Source: Mesodorylaimus sp. YZB2_4 (Eukaryota; Nematoda; Enoplea; Dorylaimida; Dorylaimidae). From it: a stretch of DNA of 64,000 bases. A model generated the notes under the pieces. The model was not told the DNA's origin. It was given only the letters and a program-made list of their open reading frames with translations, and did not search any database. Both the position numbers and the translations under genes were made by a program. Position 1 is the first letter of the stretch. Every line of letters begins with the position of its first letter. The stretch lies in assembly GCA_030248295.1 (NCBI GenBank), contig JASANH010001724.1, positions 372,001-436,000 of the forward strand, in the 5' to 3' direction. Shown here one piece after another: positions 10,932 to 22,315 of the stretch.

Positions 10932-11217
10932 TTGGTGGCGAGCGGCTCAGTGGTAAGACGTCAAAATACCAGGCGGGATGCCCAAGGTTCGAATCCTGGG
11001 CACCTAATTTCTTCACGATTAGTTGAAAAACTGATTGTCAGTCGTGGACACTAGCCTCCAACCCAACAGTTCGAAAGTTTGGAAAAGCGAGACCGCCTGG
11101 GACCAGCTTGATGGCAAGCTCAGACAGGCTAGTACTGCTTGACCCCATAGAGTGTCCCATCAGCTTGGTGAGTAATAGCTACGGTAAAGCTGCTTGAGGA
11201 AAAGAAAATTATAAAAC
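10932..11217 (+). mobile_element. SINE family C, single copy (tRNA-derived)
   Basis: The head GGTGGCGAGCGGCTCAGTGG with a B box GGTTCGAATCC at 10986-10996 resembles a tRNA through its T-arm (GCCCAAGGTTCGAATCCTGGGC pairs well). The acceptor stem does not close properly and about 210 bp of unrelated body follow, ending in an A-rich tail near 11200. That is SINE architecture, not a tRNA gene. Confidence 0.55.
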
Positions 11218-12277
11218 TAATCGGGCTCTGGGACAGACAAGGAAGAAATATGAGAATTTTTGGTACTTCTTAATCCAGGCGTAGAAAAAAACAGTACCTG
11301 CCAACCATCCAAAATATACCAAAAATCGAACAGAAAGTTTGGCATCCATCTTCACGTAGTCGCCAGGCTGCCACCGCTTGCACTCGTCTACCTCGCCCAA
11401 ACACTCCTTCAGGAATTTTCTTAAGATTTGTGCCTTCGAAAATCTACTTTGCAATCATCGAATTCCAACTTTCTAAATCCACTAACATGCAGGGACTTCG
11501 ATTCCGCTTGGCTGAACTCTCGACTCGGCTCTTCTCTTCACCATCAGCGAGTTGATTAAATTTTTGATAACCCTTTTTCTCCAACTCTATTCACTAGGCG
11601 AGCGAGAATTGAGAAAACGTGTTATCTAAACCTGATTGACCAAACGACTTCATTTTCGAAACCAAAAAAACCACTTCTTTTCAAAACCGCCATAAAGCTT
11701 TGACCAAACGATGATGGCCAGCTGGGATGCAATTAGGGTTCCGAGAAGCCGCGAATCGACCATGCATGAAGGAGGAAGTGGAATCCCATTGGATGGCACC
11801 TAAAATGGCCAACTTCCCCCACGAATATATACATAAAATCACTTTTTCCACACCTCCCTGCCACACTTCGTTCCAGCAATAAACTAGGGTTCCTCGTGAA
11901 TATCGACTTTCTAGCTCTTGCCAAATATGGACATAACAGCCGCATATTTCTATAAGAATCCCCGCACGGCAATCATTAGGCCTTTTCAGCACATCCTTGA
12001 ATAAAAATGACTTCCTTCCACTACATTAGTCCATGAAAGCATCTGACAATTCCTAATTACCGTCCCCATATCACAACAACAAGTCGCGGAATGATTATCA
12101 AAGGCCCGCCGGCATTTCACCTATCAAATACGCCTACACATCGAAAATGCATTAAGTATATTCCTATCAGACTTCTGACCAATCTATATCACAAACTACG
12201 CAACTCAGCAGTCCATACTTCTGTTGAGAAAATAACCTAAGTTTACGAAAAACCTATTCTTTCCACGACGAACACAA
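11218..12277. other. no supported gene
   Basis: Only unsupported open frames on the minus strand (11209-11454, 11681-11992). The downstream end of the V-ATPase gene, including its polyadenylation region, must fall in the upper part of this stretch. Confidence 0.5.
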
Positions 12278-15200
12278 CTACGCCTTCGCTATCGCTGGTG
12301 CAGACGGGACCTTGCTAGGTACTGCCGCGCCCTTGGCTGGCTTGGTTGATTGTTCCTGCTGCTCTTTCTCCAATTGCCGCCCAAGATATTCCCTAAAGAG
12401 AACATAACTAGGCCAATTCTAAGAACCTATTTCAAAAATCTACTTACCAATTGTGCACCATTATTTTCTGCACAGCCAGCAAGGCGTGATATCTCACGTT
12501 CGGATCCTCGTGCGTCAATAAACGCATTACGAATTGTTTGCCTTGCAATTGTTCAATAACCCTAAAAATGACAACTCATTCAAACACTATTCTCACGAAT
12601 AGGCCAATTTCACATACGTTTTTCCACGCGGATAATGACGTACATATTCACCAATATCGTGCGCAGCGACGCACAAAATCAACGGGTCTCCAGCCATTTC
12701 CAAAATACGAATTAGGATCTTCAAGAGCTCAAAGTTCTTTTCATTGAAGCGCTGAACATTTTCTTTCCAGAATTTCTCCGATTTGTGCACCGGCGACCAT
12801 TGTAAACGACCGGATTTCACTTCAGTCACATACTCGTCGAAAGAGCTACAAAGGAAGAGAAATTACATAGCGTTAGGTTCTAATAGCTTGTAACCCATGT
12901 CATGCCATATTTTATCGATAGCCAAGCACTATACAGCGCACTCAAGGGCTAAGGAACCTATTTTTTGATCCTTTACCCATTCTATGTGTGTCTAGAAGTC
13001 GGGAGTCCTTCTATAAGTCGGGCGAGAGGCGGTAGTCGAGCCCTGAAGCAAACAAGTCTTACCAGGGCTGCAAGTGTGGAGTAATAGCTTCTACGACTTT
13101 TGCACGTCTGTTACTGCCTGTGGCTATTGTGGAAGCGCCTTTGGGTTCTATCTATACAACTTAGGAGCTAAGAGTCGTCATACATATTACAGTTCCTGCA
13201 AGGAGGGCAAGGCACACAACTGCCGTGAATTCTTATTTGAGATACCTACATGCATTTATCCGAGTATACACATGTTGAATGTATACTCACAACAATGTCT
13301 ATACTCATACAAAGCGTACTGTAGATATAAAAAGCTCGATATCTCGAACTAGTGTACCTGAGGATGATGTATTTATATCACATACATGAACATGGTAAGT
13401 ACAAGGATATACGAGGTATACCGTGCAAATATACGTAACTTATGCAGGTACATACTGTATGTACCCGTTTACATGTGCATATACAGTAGATTGATGAGAT
13501 GCTGTTGTTGGTGGAACACATGCACTAATGCAGTAGCTGCATGAATGAATGCCGATGCATCCAATAATATTGTAAGTCTACTGTAGTGGTTCGATTTCTA
13601 CACCAAAAGCATGACAAAATGTACAGCAGATTTCAGAGAGTCGACAAGAAATATGCTGCGGTGCTGAGAGTCATGACAGGACGGTGGTTTTAGCACGCTG
13701 CGCTGGAACCCGAGAGGCTACGCCCATGTTCTAATCCCGCTCAAGGCTTTGTACACATTTCTGATTGCAGAAATCCCCACGCTAGCAGGACTTGCTGAAA
13801 TAGTCGAGTGAGGTCAAGTTCTGCTTCCTGCTGACGAATTATGTGAATGGCATAAAAAACTATGACATTACGTAAATGAGTATTTGTATGCTGGAGCAGA
13901 AAACTCTTTCAAGTTTTAGAAAGTAGAAAAAGCTTGAACCTGTAATCAAGAAGAAAAAAATTGAAAAACACAAGCACTGAGAGTATGTTGCTGACGAGAA
14001 TACTGCCGTATCAACTTGCTTCTAGAGGCTGAATATGCGCACAGATTTATGTGCTGGATGTTATCAAAATTCAGAGAATATACAGAACGCAGTCACCATG
14101 GTATGACATACCCTGCCTTTCTGCATTAAGATACAGAGGTAAGGCCTGCTGAGATATTCACTCATGTGACAGGTGTGTTTGGCCTGCGGAGAAAGTGGCG
14201 TATTTGGTTGCAGTGCTACAGTGTATCGCTCGATACACTGAGAATTGAGAAAAACACGCAGGGTTCTTTCCAAACTCAGTTTTCAGGCTTCAATTTGAAG
14301 CCTCCAACACTCCTTGGGCTTGGGGTTTTTTCTTTGAAAAAAAAACGAAATAATCCAGAATAAAAAAATTTCATTGCACTTTAGGCGCTAACCACTGCTG
14401 ACCAGTTGGCATGACGCCCCTAATATTTCGCACAGAGCTTTCTTTTGCACCCAGGAACATACTATAATTCTTGGTTTTGCAAAGTTCGACTTGACGGTTG
14501 ACGATGTCCCCTTTCAGAGTCCTTCCTGGAGGGATTTTGAGACTATCCACCCCAGCGGTATCTTCTTCAATGCAGGCCTATACAGGCTTACTAAATAACC
14601 AACATTTTGCCTTGTACTAACCTACAGGGGTGGTGCCTGCTCAGTCAGACATGTATGCTTATCAACTGTCATGGTGCCAACTCATTTCACAGTGCTATCT
14701 GGCAATCGTTCCGCACATGAAGGCTACCCACTCACCTCAAATCCTGTACGCTGCCCTCCAATTTTCCCAACAAAAATTCGATATCCTCTTGGAACTCGGC
14801 ATCGTCGTATTTCTTGCCTTCCATCAACTCCAACGTTTTCAACACTTTGCATTGAACCATTTGCAAAGCGCTCTCTCGCACAATTTCTTCATCCTCTGGC
14901 TTTTCGATCAAGTTCTGCGAAGCAATAGATTAGCACGGCCCAGATGCCACAAAAGAGACTACACTCACCCGGAATGTGGCCAGAATTATACGAATGACCT
15001 TTTCCTTCGTCGACTCTGACATTATGTCAGCCAACGTCGGCACTACCATGTATCTGAAAATGTGCAACCAACACGTGAATAGACGCAGATTAGAAAGCGC
15101 ACTATCTTCAAGCTTACCTGTTCATGCGCTCAGCAATGGTCGGATTGAAACTCATACACCAAATGCAGAAAATCAGCTGATATTGTAGTTGAAAGTTCGC

Positions 15201-17598
15201 TTTTCCAGAAAGCACAGCGATTATACTGAAATTAAAGCCATTTTACCAGGGCTAAAAAAGACAAAAACACTCACGTCGCCAGTCCATCCACATTCAAGAA
15301 AGCGTAGCGATATTCATCGATTCGGAGTAACATTTGCAAACATCGAGCGATCGTGTGGATGTAATCATTGCTCTACAACATACAGATTCCAGTCACGAGG
15401 CTAGGAGAGAACATGGGTGCACATAGTGCAAAGCTCCAGCCCAGTCTTAACGCTGAGATCATTGCAGTTGATGGGGTTGACAGGAAATAATTCCTCAAAA
15501 AACCCAACAATCATTTTTCCTATACTCCTTTCCAGGGGAGGGTCGATTTTCAGCCCCTTTCCCGCGAGCTAGGGGCTTGTTAGTTGTGCTATCTAGCCAT
15601 CGACTAGAGTCATCCGGGATGCATGCTGGTCAAGGGTGCGAGTTAGTCCCCACCCCACGATGTGGGCGATTACCCCATGGGGTACCCATACCCTGCTCAT
15701 GCCCCACGAGGGGACCCAGAGTCAAGAGCCGCCCGCCCCATAAGATCTCTTCTTGTTTATCGACCCTAGAGAAATGGGGGGGGGGGGGGGTGAGTCGCCC
15801 ACCACCAGGCGCGCAAGGCGCAGATAGAATTTCGCCAAGTTCTCCGACAGCCTGGGTTGAACCCAGGCCGACTTATGCCCAGCTCCGCCACGCAAACTAA
15901 GACACACACTTTTCACCGCCACGCTAAAAGGCGGCAACCCAACAGACATGACTCACCGGCAGTCGCAGCTGATCTTTCAACCAAGTCAAATAATACATCA
16001 AATCCTGTCCATCCATTAGTTCTGGACCGCAGCAAGCCAGTTTAGCCACGATGCGGCTGGTCTAAAAATGAAAACAGTAAATGAATGAAATAATGAATGC
16101 CCATCCTTGGCCCCTACCTGGTTGACCACAAAACCATCCGTTCTTGTCAGCATGGCCAAAAATGGCGACCAAACGGATTGTTTTTGTTTCTTTGCATAAC
16201 CGAAAAATATGTCCACTCGAGTGCGATCTTCCTGAAAAAGGAGGCAGAAGTGAGCTAGACGAGTGGAAACGAAAAAAATGAGGAGAAAGAGAATCATGAG
16301 GACTGATTTGCTTTTGTTCAGCGTAGATTTTTTTACATTAAACTACATAAAATGACAACTTACCTGCAGCATATCGTCCACTAAGGTCAAGACGTATCGA
16401 ACAGTTAAATCCTTCGACACGTTGGTCATCAAGTTGAGAAATGTCTTGGCGCACTGAAAAAAAATTGTGGCTGCTACACCAGTAGAACCAAACTGTGGCA
16501 TTGGATTCCGCAAGAGTATAAGCTAGACAGAAACAGTCAGATTCCAGAACAGGATGAGCTCCGCAAAGTATAAAATGATTACAAAGCTGCAAATAAAGTA
16601 TTAGGATTCAGATCCTAGGAGATTCTAAAATTTCAAAGGTACCCCGTGGCTCAGGGTATTCGCATAATCCTTGTTGTCTGAAGGTCACGGCAAGTGGAAG
16701 AGAACTACTGACCCCCTGTGGATGGGAAACGTGCCCTCAGGTTGGTTTTAGCAGCATAGTCGCTCGTAAGACTAGACTTCCTCTATTAAAAGTTTCCGAT
16801 CGACCGGCTTCAGTAGTTCATATCCTCTTCCGCCCTGGGAACGGAGTGTTGCACTTCAGGGCCATCAATTCTATCAGCCCTTCGGCTGGACCCCTGAGGC
16901 TTACAAACTTCTTGGCTAAATCGACACAACTGCCTCCTAACAGAACAAAGCTCACCTGATTTCGACTCTTTTCCAAAAGTTGTTTTCGCTCTTCGCCTTT
17001 GCTCATATCGTACGCAGTCACAAAGTTATAGTCTTCTTGGGAAATCATCTGGCTGTGCAAGTACGATTTCCAATTCGGCTTGTTGTTTCGAACTTCATTA
17101 GCCGCCTCCATTTGCAACTTACTCGTGGCTGTGATCATATCTGAAAAATGCAATTATGAAGGCTGCGCACGATATCTAAACAGAAATTGTCAGTGGTAGA
17201 AAAAAGGAAAGTGGAGACACAGAAAAATTCAACATTCCTTTTTACATTACAGAAATTGGCGAATTTGGGATAAGTATGCACACGCAAAACTTAGCAAAAA
17301 TTCATTACAGTAGACTTGCAGAGGTTTTAACCACTACGACCAGTTTTAATAGCCTATTGTAATAACAAAATTTTTGGCTCCTCGAGTGCTGGTCAAGGCA
17401 TCATTTCCAATCGATTCAACCGCAAAAGGGGCCATTCTTTTACAACTCAACCTTTTCCTTAATGTCGGGAAAAACACCAAAACAACCTTTCATACAACAC
17501 TCACCAACTGCATGCCGATCCATTTCTTCTTGAATTTCAGCCACTTTCTCAGGCGGTATTGCAGAAGAGGCGCTCGAAGGTCCCGATTTCGATGCCAT
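12278..17598 (-). CDS. vha-15-like / ATP6V1H: V-type proton ATPase subunit H (12 exons, complete)
   Basis: Exons: 17505-17598, 16956-17140, 16364-16453, 16118-16231, 15957-16061, 15275-15372, 15118-15225, 14969-15053, 14736-14914, 12618-12845, 12448-12561 and 12278-12392. Total 1515 nt, 504 residues; every phase closes. Subunit H is the HEAT/armadillo-like regulatory subunit of the cytosolic V1 sector that couples and, on disassembly, silences ATP hydrolysis. Family motifs are plain: [13 protein letters not shown] near residue 50, [13 protein letters not shown] just after residue 93, [20 protein letters not shown] and [16 protein letters not shown] in the C-terminal domain, and [12 protein letters not shown] near the end. 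Length is close to the animal norm (about 480), extended by an Ala/Lys-rich tail. The first intron splits right after a 31-residue N-terminus. Introns have taken in SINE D (15535-15940) and a foldback MITE (14236-14520). It is head-to-head with PEX3. Confidence 0.95.
14236..14520. mobile_element. foldback MITE family F, half copy in a V-ATPase H intron
   Basis: The segment from GAGAAAAACACGCAGGGTTC to GACGATGTCCCCTTTC matches the right half of the element at 40977-41413, including the stretches AACCACTGCTGACCAGTTGG and AAAGTTCGACTTGACGG. The left arm is missing. It sits in the 1.9-kb intron between exons 9 and 10. Confidence 0.7.
15535..15940 (-). mobile_element. SINE family D, copy 2, in a V-ATPase H intron
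   Basis: Read on the minus strand it starts with a tRNA-like head (A box TAGCGTGGCGGTGAAAAG, B box GGGTTCAACCC) and runs into the body shared with 42888-43280, including GTCGATAAACAAGAAGAG. A run of about 14 G near 15777 interrupts it. It lies between exons 5 and 6. Confidence 0.7.
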
Positions 17599-18150
17599 TA
17601 TTTGTCAGTCGTCTTAATGGAATCGAATTAAATTTTTGACGTTTCTTCTCCGACTCGCCTCGAAGCAGATTTGACGACAAGACTGGACAGGAGCAGTCAC
17701 GAGAAGTACACAATACATGGCCCAGCTATGCTTTCTTCCTGTCTGCTGGACGTCACGAGGAATCGCACAAGCGCAAAAGTTCTATTGTATCCAAAAAATT
17801 CTACTGCAAAGCGCGCTAATTTCGAAATTTTAAGAGCAAGAAGCTGAACTGAAAAACCCAGCAGTTTTTTGGTGTTCAGTCGGAAAATGAAAAAGCTTTC
17901 GCATTTTGTGTGCGGAATAGTTTCTGTTTAAAAGCAGTTTTCGCGAAAGGAAGGCAGAATACGAGGAGATTCAATGAGTGATAAATACTGTCTAAGCGAG
18001 TGAGAGATAGTGTAAATATTTCCCACGCATTCCGGGAGCCCAAGCAAAATCCGTTTGTTGAATGTTGGTTGACATATTTCAGGTGGGAAGATTCCGGCTC
18101 CTTCTGCAAATTATTTTTGTTCTATTATTTTTCGAACTAATTTTTGACAA
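17599..18150. promoter_or_regulatory. shared upstream region of V-ATPase H and PEX3 (candidate bidirectional promoter)
   Basis: Only 552 bp separate the two divergent start codons and no other feature occupies them, so both promoters must lie here or overlap. I see no TATA box at a persuasive position on either side. The assignment is by position alone. Confidence 0.5.
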
Positions 18151-19442
18151 ATGAGTTCAATAACGGATTTTTTCCGTCGTCATCGTGGTAAGATAATTGC
18201 TGGTTCAGTAATCGCAGGAGGAACATATTTGGCTCAAAAATATCTTCGTCAATATTTGGAAGAGCAACGACAATTAGAAGCTGATCGTAATTTAGCAGCG
18301 GCTGCAACTCAAGCATTCGGAATGGATCCGCAAAGAATGATGTTACAAAATCGAAAATTTTATATTTTCGATTCAAATCAACGTACGTGCGACAATTCGA
18401 TTCTTCAAATTATACCCTCCATAAAAAGTAAATTACAAAAGCGTTTCGATGTCGAATCGTCGGCGGATCATTTGAAAAAAGCTGCCGAAACGAGTACGAA
18501 TAAAGTTGAAATATGGAACCAAATGAAAGTGGATGCTTTCACGCGGCTTTTATCAGCTTCGATTTCGTATACAATTTTGGTTTTGAGTTTAAAAGTTCAA
18601 ATCAGTATATTGGCAGCGCAAATTTACGAAAATAGCAAGCAGTCGGTACCGAATAAATTCGAAAGTTGGTATTCAAGAATTTGGTATTCTTTGGGTGGTC
18701 GTATGGCCCAAGTGAAACCAAGAACTGGTGAAGCGAAAAAGAATTGGGATGTGAGTGGGCTGAAAAATTCCTCAGCCGTTCAACAACTTTTCCTACAAGC
18801 TTTGCAATTTTTCGTAAGCAAGGTAAGTGTTTGAATTGATTGCCGATTCAGGCTTTTCGAAGTGGCATGCAAACTTTTTTCCAGGGTGTCGATTCCTTGG
18901 CCGATTTTGCCCAACCGATAATCGTTGATCAATTATCCACAATGTCTTTGAAAGATCCAATCACTTATGATCAACTGAAAAAAGTTTTCGAAGAATTGCG
19001 TTCCAAATTGATCAACTCGGATACGAATGGTCGTCACTTTTCGTTTTACGTCGTTCCATTATGTCATACCGGAACCTTACCAGATGAGCCAGTCCTTGAA
19101 GAATTGCTTATTCTACTCAAAACCGTTTTGGAATCACCTGAGGCCCAGCAAATGTTCGATTACGGCCTAGATATGTTCCTTGATGGAGCCTTAAAATATG
19201 CGATCAATGCCGTGCCCGAATATCAACTTGATGGAGCACAGCATAAATTACGTTCGATCGAAAAACCATCAGCTGCTTCCAACGCTTCCGTGCCATTGGC
19301 TCGTTTGATCCCCGTTTTGACCGATGCTTTTCATGAAATATCCAGAATCAATTTCGATTCCAGCTTAAGCAATTTCATTATTTCGCAAGAATTGAACGAC
19401 TTTTGTGTCAAAGTATTTGAACGGGATGAATGTATCTGGTAA
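18151..19442 (+). CDS. PEX3: peroxisomal biogenesis factor 3 (PEX3), two exons
   Basis: Exon 1 is 18151-18822 and exon 2 is 18885-19442, separated by a 62-bp intron (GTAAGT..TTTTTTCCAG, phase 0); 409 residues. PEX3 is the peroxisomal membrane docking factor for PEX19 and its membrane-protein cargo. The N-terminus fits the family: a short basic stretch (FFRRHRGK) followed by the membrane anchor at about 13-32 (KIIAGSVIAGGTYLAQKYL), then a charged linker and a long helical cytosolic domain. Other family-like pieces are QAFGMDPQRMMLQNRKFYIF-type spacing in the linker, LLSASISYTILVLSLKVQ, and FFQGVDSLADFAQPI across the splice junction (its first half is intronic, the exon begins at GVDSL). It is slightly longer than the human protein (373). 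Exon 1 is contiguous, an unusually simple structure next to the 12-exon neighbour. Confidence 0.92.
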
Positions 19443-20296
19443 ATTTTATTCATCTAATTCTGACACTAGATTCGCATGGTTGTGGTTGGGGATTTGACAA
19501 ATCGTATACCTTAGCAACACTGTAGGACTTGGGACTTGGTTGAGGCCAGGTTTCTCAACCAAGCTTAATATCCGAACCCTAGAATAACGTTGTAACATTT
19601 TTGAGTCCTCTTGCCATTGATACATAATCACAGACTTATGGTGACGGATGATTGATTAAGTGCAGCTTATTTGCAATTATTTGGGTTAAGTTGAGGGGTT
19701 CGCAGTGTGGCTCAGCCTGTAATTTTATAGCCATAGATATTGCTCGATTTAGTTTAGTTTTCTTGAAAACTTCTGTCTTGCAAGAGATTTGCGCCTGTTG
19801 TAAAAAGAATTATCGATCTTTTGGCTGTTTTAATCGAAATCGCCTCTTTTTTGCGGTAGGAGAAAAATTTAAGCGGCCAAAGTTGAGGAGATCATTGCAG
19901 TCACTCTTCTGCTTTGAATTTGCAGTCGAATTTGAGTTGCAGCGTAAGTCTTCTGGATGCAACTATTATATGCCAAAGTATTGACAAAGCTGCAATTACA
20001 ACCGAATAACCGAGTACAATAGAGTGCCGCATCTCCGCTTCAAAAAGTGATCTTTCTCGAAACACTTTTTATTGTACACAAAGTAAAACACCAGAAATCG
20101 ATTGGTGCGTGTTTGATTCCCGCTGAAGGATCATGGTTTTCTAATATCTAAATTGAAATCTGACGTCGAAGCATATTGTTTAGAAATGGCTAGGCTGCTA
20201 AAAACTGAGACTTCCAAGATTGAAAAAATTTTCAGTGCTGGAGCCCGTTTTGTCTATAGCAGCAGTCAAACCACAAACAGCAGCGGAGCACCTCCA
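19443..20296. other. no supported gene
   Basis: Downstream of PEX3 only short open frames are present (the longest is 19652-19984 plus, 110 codons, with no family resemblance). PEX3 3' UTR and polyadenylation must fall at the start. Confidence 0.5.
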
Positions 20297-20722
20297 AGCG
20301 GCTGCGGTGGTGCAGCGGTTTGGCGTTCGTCTATACGTATTGCTTGGGAGCGAATGGCTGGACTCGTCGCAGGTTCGATCCCCGGTGATGGAGGTCGGCT
20401 TGCGAACCATAAACCCTCGCTGACCTTGCACGCCAGGTCGTGGGTGACTCACCCGGTACCGCCGAGGCGCTCAGAATGGAGAGACGGGAGCCAAACAAGG
20501 AGACAGATGGGGCTGTCGAGCACCGACAGGGCACCAGGCCCGCCCGCCATCGTCCAAGGAAGTCGGTGTCCAGTCCAGGATGCCCTCGCGTAGAGGTGAT
20601 CCTAGTGGAGACACGCAGAGGGAAGCTGGTGTGCGTGCTGGTACCCTTTTAGCCTACAAGGTTTGACTGCTGGCTGGCTAGAGACAAAACCGGGTTTCGG
20701 CTTACAAAAATTTAAAAGAAAA
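20297..20722 (+). mobile_element. SINE family B, long copy
   Basis: The tRNA-like head GCGGTGGTGCAGCGGTTTGG carries an A box, and the B box GGTTCGATCC lies near 20373. The body contains GAGGTCGGCTTGCGAACC and GGAGACACGCAGAGGGAAGC and ends in TTTCGGCTTACAAAAATTTAAAA. A second copy with an internal deletion lies at 26032-26310 and an inverted one follows immediately. Confidence 0.75.
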
Positions 20723-20724
20723 GC

Positions 20725-20937
20725 AGACCACCTCCATGCGAGGGCATCCTGAACTTGACACCGACTTCCTTGGACGATGGCTGGCGGACTGTGAGACCTG
20801 TCGATGTTCTCTTTCCGCCTCTCCACTCAGAGCACCTCGACTCGACGGTACCGGGTGAGTCACCCACAGGCTGGCGTTCAAGGTTGGCGAGGGTTTATGG
20901 CTCGCATACCGATGTTCGTCACCGGGGATCGAACCTC
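20725..20937 (-). mobile_element. SINE family B, inverted partial copy
   Basis: Reverse-complement blocks of the preceding SINE (GGTTCGATCCCCGGTGACG, the cassette GAACCTTGAACGCCAGCC and CATCGTCCAAGGAAGTCGG) recur here in inverted order. The two copies together form a nearly 600-bp head-to-head structure with a potentially long hairpin. Confidence 0.7.
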
Positions 20938-21035
20938 ACGTTCATGTTCATGTTTTACCACATCACCAAACGCTTATGCGCTCTCCAGGGTGAAGGGACA
21001 CATTTTACTCGGAATGATTTACCGGCCCGCCAGCC
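20938..21035 (-). mobile_element. SINE family A, 3' fragment
   Basis: It matches the 3' part of the copy at 21912-22092: CACCAAACGCTTATGCGC, GTGAAGGGACACATTTTAC and the tail repeat of TTCATG units (CATGAA on the SINE strand). It abuts the BEL/Pao coding remnant. Confidence 0.65.
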
Positions 21036-21267
21036 CCGAATCAAGTCCCCTCATACTCCCCAAATAGGGGAAATCGTTCTTGTGAAAGCGCCCGCTCCCA
21101 GAATGCACTGGCCCATGGGCAAAATCGTCGATTTGAAACGCGGTACGGATGGGCAAGTCCGCAGCGCCAACATCCGAATCTCGTCTGGACGAACGATTCA
21201 TCGCCCTATCCAGAATCTGTATCCTCTTGAATGCGCCGCCTCGCATGCACAACAGTCAGACGTATAG
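21036..21267 (+). pseudogene. BEL/Pao retrotransposon, C-terminal (DUF5641-like) coding remnant
   Basis: About 75 codons read IGEIVLVKAPAPRMHWPMGK, then IVDLKRGTDGQVRSANIRIS and RPIQNLYPLE before a stop. This is the domain that ends the Pol polyprotein of BEL/Pao elements (pattern W-P-x-G-x-I..DG.VR...RPI..LYPLE). Everything upstream (gag, protease, RT, RNase H, integrase) is gone, replaced by SINEs. It is a dead fragment. Confidence 0.8.
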
Positions 21268-21543
21268 AGCATGCAAACACGTCTGAGATCTATCTATGTC
21301 TTATCTAAAGGTCGTTCGTCGAGTTTATCTAAATACGTATCTAAAGTGTGATCTGAAAGTTCGGTTTTCGCATGAATAACTCTTCTGTAGTCTCTAAAAG
21401 CTCCCTTTTCTCTTTTTGGTTGACCCATCTCGCTGCAATAACAGTACTTTTCTGATAGAACCCCCTCGTGAGCCAATGTCTTAGGAGTCCATGAGCTCTG
21501 GTCCCAACTTCCCCTTTCCCTGGGCATCTCTCGCCCGCCGGAG

Positions 21544-21833
21544 TGTCGCGACGGAGCGCGATGGATTTCAAGGCTCACATTACAGCCCAGGAGAAGCATG
21601 GTCGATTTGTGACTTAACGATGTGATTCTTTCCTTTTTATGCTTAGCTCGCTTTCCTGTGGCTCAGTCTCTTCGTTCTGTCTCCGACCAGAGTGGTCGCC
21701 TGCTTATCTTTGTCCGTAAAAGACGGTGTAACGAAGCTGTGATATATTCAGTCTCTCTCCTCTAGCCGACCTGAGCAGTCGGTTCTCTCGTCGCTCTCTT
21801 CAACTACGCTTCCACAACGCCGCTCTCGCTACA
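21544..21833 (+). repeat. candidate 3' LTR of the BEL/Pao remnant
   Basis: The 290-bp stretch begins TGTCGCGACGG and ends CGCTACA, giving TGT..ACA termini, and lies downstream of the Pol remnant in the right orientation. No partner LTR is in the window, so the call rests on position and termini. Confidence 0.4.
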
Positions 21834-21911
21834 TGGGCTAGGAGTGTCTAACTCCCGGGCTATGCGTAGTAGCACTTGCTCTTCTATTCTTAATAGGGAG
21901 TGTTCGACCCG
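21834..21911 (+). mobile_element. SINE family A-like head (variant 1), truncated
   Basis: GGGCTAGGAGTGTCTAACTC followed by GGGCTATGCGTAGTAGC and a B box-like GTGTTCGACC matches the head of the copy at 29011-29172. It stops where the next SINE begins, at the CATGAA-type tail. Confidence 0.6.
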
Positions 21912-22092
21912 TGTTCATGTTCATGTTTTCATGTTCATATCTTACAACATCACCAAACGCTTATGCGCACTCGAGGGTGAAGGGACACATTTTACACGAA
22001 ATGATTTACTGCCCCGCGAGTCGAACACTCGCCCGTAACTGCGCACCTGGCGTGAGAGGCAGACGCCTAACCCAGCAGGCTACGAGGCCGGT
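21912..22092 (-). mobile_element. SINE family A, full copy (variant 2 head)
   Basis: On the minus strand: tRNA-like head CGGCCTCGTAGCCTGCTGGG with an A box, B box GTGTTCGACTCGC, body with AAATCATTTCGTGTAAAATG and CGAGTGCGCATAAGCG, and a 3' tail of CATGAACATGAAAACATGAA repeats. Its body is shared with 29011-29172, which has a different head. Confidence 0.75.
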
Positions 22093-22315
22093 GGGTTAGG
22101 CGAGCTGGGATGAGCCCAGTGAATCGCAACCAAGTAATGTCAGCAAATTCCAACCAGTTGCACCACCGTGGCTAATAGACTGGATGGATGCAGTCCATCA
22201 ACATTTCAAATGTATGATGCGCAAATGTAAGGGCTGGCAAGCAAAGGAGAGAATGCGACCTGTGGGACAGGAACTCCGACTGTAGCACACAAGTCTTGCG
22301 ACTATGCCTACTGTA

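Noticed and set aside
10932..11008. Functional tRNA gene
   Set aside because: The T-arm is good but the acceptor stem does not close, and the sequence continues into a SINE body.
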